A stretch of 6,672 nucleotides of DNA from Caldilinea sp. (lineage in GTDB: Bacteria; Chloroflexota; Anaerolineae; Caldilineales; Caldilineaceae): the NCBI GenBank assembly GCA_026389955.1, contig JAPLGY010000256.1, positions 1 to 6,672 on the forward strand, given 5' to 3'. A program made the translations under genes and the position numbers. This document shows, piece after piece, positions 5,611 to 6,672 of this stretch (positions within the stretch are counted from its first letter, which is position 1; each line of letters begins with the position of its first letter). Below the pieces are notes generated by a model. It saw only the letters and a program-made list of their open reading frames with translations, had not been told where the DNA came from and ran no database searches.

Positions 5611-6603
5611 ATGGCCTGGAACCAGCTGCTGACCAATCTGCGCGATGTGCTCGCCGATCTTTACTATACCCAGGAACTGGCGCGACGGGTGATCGAAGCG
5701 GCAGAGCTGAAGCCAGCCTTCATCGACATGGAAGGCGACTCGATCACGCGCTGGCACAATATTCTGCGTGAGGCGGATCGCCGCAACAAGGTCGCGGCCA
5801 TCGTGCAGGTCGCCTACGGCGAATATCCTGAAAACAATTGGCTGGCCGCCGCGGCCAAAGACGATCTCTGGGTGATCAGCGGCGCAGACATCAAAAAGGC
5901 CGCCTGGCAGGGCGAAGCGAACGCAGCACAGCTCGAGAAACTCATGGGCGACAAGAGCACGCTCATGCCCATCCACTTCCTGGAGGTCGGCCTGGAGCGT
6001 GCTCGCTCGGTCGTCAAGGTGGTGCAGCCGGCCGGCAGCGGCTCCGGCTTTCTGCTGCCAGGCAATCTGCTCGTCACCAACCACCACGTGCTGCCGTCGC
6101 CGGAGATTGCACGCACGGCCACGATCCTCTGCAACTACCAGAAGACAAGCGACGGGCTGGACGCGCCGACCGAACGTTTTTCGCTTGCGCCCGATGCGCC
6201 GCACGGCCTCTTTCACACGTCGAAGGAACACGACTGGACAATCGTCCGGGTGGCCGATGACGCCAATGCCCGCTACGGCGCGCTGACGCTGCGGCGCAAG
6301 GGCACACAGAAAGACGCCCACGTCAACATCATCCAGCATCCGGGCGGCGGACCGAAACAGATTGCGCTCTACCACAACCTCGTCACCTACGCCGACCACA
6401 ACCTCGTGCAGTATCTGACCGACACGCTGCCCGGCTCCTCCGGCTCGCCGGTCTTTGACGATGACTGGGAGGTGGTGGCGCTGCACCACAGCGGCGGCTG
6501 GCTGCGCGAACCGGGCGTCAAGCTGGCCTGCTACCGCAACGAAGGCATCGCCGTCGATAAGGTGATCGACGCACTCGAAACACACGGTCTGCTGACACAG
6601 TGA
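5611..6603 (+). CDS. effector-associated domain (EAD1-like) fused to a trypsin-like serine protease
   Basis: 330 residues, in two parts. Residues about 4-82 are all-helical, with the pattern LYYTQELARRVIEAAELKP ... W..IL.EA ... YPENNWL. This is how EAD1-type effector-associated domains read: small death-fold-like adaptors that pair with the same EAD on a partner. Residues about 130-325 are a chymotrypsin-fold protease of the V8/DegP-like type: GSGSGFLL (142-149), TNHHVL with catalytic His159, EHDWTIVRV with Asp208, and the nucleophile Ser277 in PGSSGSPVF (274-282). All three triad residues are present, so it should be active. There is no signal peptide or membrane span, so it is cytoplasmic. 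EAD-trypsin proteins are known components of NTPase-centred conflict systems, where proteolysis is triggered through EAD contacts. The gene diverges from CHAT-FGE and shares its mirrored promoter. No other protein in the window has an EAD that I can recognise, so its partner may lie elsewhere. Confidence 0.93.
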   Translation: MAWNQLLTNLRDVLADLYYTQELARRVIEAAELKPAFIDMEGDSITRWHNILREADRRNKVAAIVQVAYGEYPENNWLAAAAKDDLWVISGADIKKAAWQGEANAAQLEKLMGDKSTLMPIHFLEVGLERARSVVKVVQPAGSGSGFLLPGNLLVTNHHVLPSPEIARTATILCNYQKTSDGLDAPTERFSLAPDAPHGLFHTSKEHDWTIVRVADDANARYGALTLRRKGTQKDAHVNIIQHPGGGPKQIALYHNLVTYADHNLVQYLTDTLPGSSGSPVFDDDWEVVALHHSGGWLREPGVKLACYRNEGIAVDKVIDALETHGLLTQ

Positions 6604-6672
6604 CGGGAGAGCCCATCCCCCGTTCTAAATTCATGCTGACTCTACCGTTCTCTTGGACCTGGCCAAACCTCT

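Noticed and set aside
5518..6585. 355-codon minus-strand open frame
   Set aside because: It is the antisense shadow of the EAD-trypsin gene, which has a full catalytic triad and a good ribosome binding site.
6603..6623. ACGGG...CCCGT hairpin after the trypsin stop as a terminator
   Set aside because: It has only five base pairs, an 11-base loop and no run of T after it. This is too weak to call.

Overview
The window is a fragment of a bacterial accessory or defence-type locus. It holds four protein genes in two divergent transcription units, plus the remnant of a small mobile element in the promoter region between them. The GC-rich coding sequence and the set of domains (nSTAND ATPase with WD40 repeats, SIR2-like protein, CHAT protease fused to an FGE/sulfatase-type domain, effector-associated domain fused to trypsin) are typical of large-genome bacteria with complex lifestyles. 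The style of the nSTAND-WD40 and SIR2-like proteins makes me think of Chloroflexota, with filamentous Cyanobacteria as an alternative. This taxonomic guess is inference only.

Minus-strand unit, read from right to left: (i) a CHAT-FGE protein at 5376-3637, with a His/Cys caspase-like dyad followed by a C-lectin-fold FGE domain that lacks the usual catalytic cysteine pair; (ii) a 346-base intergenic region holding a good sigma-70-type promoter and an inverted repeat; (iii) a SIR2-like protein at 3290-2274 with a strong ribosome binding site, whose sirtuin motifs are visibly degraded; (iv) an nSTAND P-loop ATPase with one transmembrane segment and C-terminal WD40 repeats. This last gene starts at 2277 in an ATGA overlap with the SIR2-like gene and runs off the left edge of the window.

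Plus-strand unit: an EAD-trypsin protein at 5611-6603 with a complete His-Asp-Ser triad. About 70 bases after its stop remain, with no further gene visible.

Between the divergent genes (5377-5610) lies a roughly 145-161 bp element with inverted ends. It contains a 17-codon relic that reads like the extreme C-terminus of an IS3-family transposase. Both ends carry the same outward-facing promoter-like arrangement (TTGGTC, 17 bases, TATACT), one aimed at each gene. The element therefore looks like a deletion derivative (MITE) of an insertion sequence that now supplies both promoters of the divergent pair.

As a system, the window combines a sensor/switch ATPase (nSTAND-WD40), a possible NAD-binding partner (SIR2-like), and two proteases (CHAT and trypsin), one linked to a recognition-type domain (FGE) and one to an adaptor-type domain (EAD). 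This matches the logic of NTPase-centred conflict or programmed-cell-death systems. The joint function of these particular genes is inferred from domain content and proximity and is not proven by the sequence.
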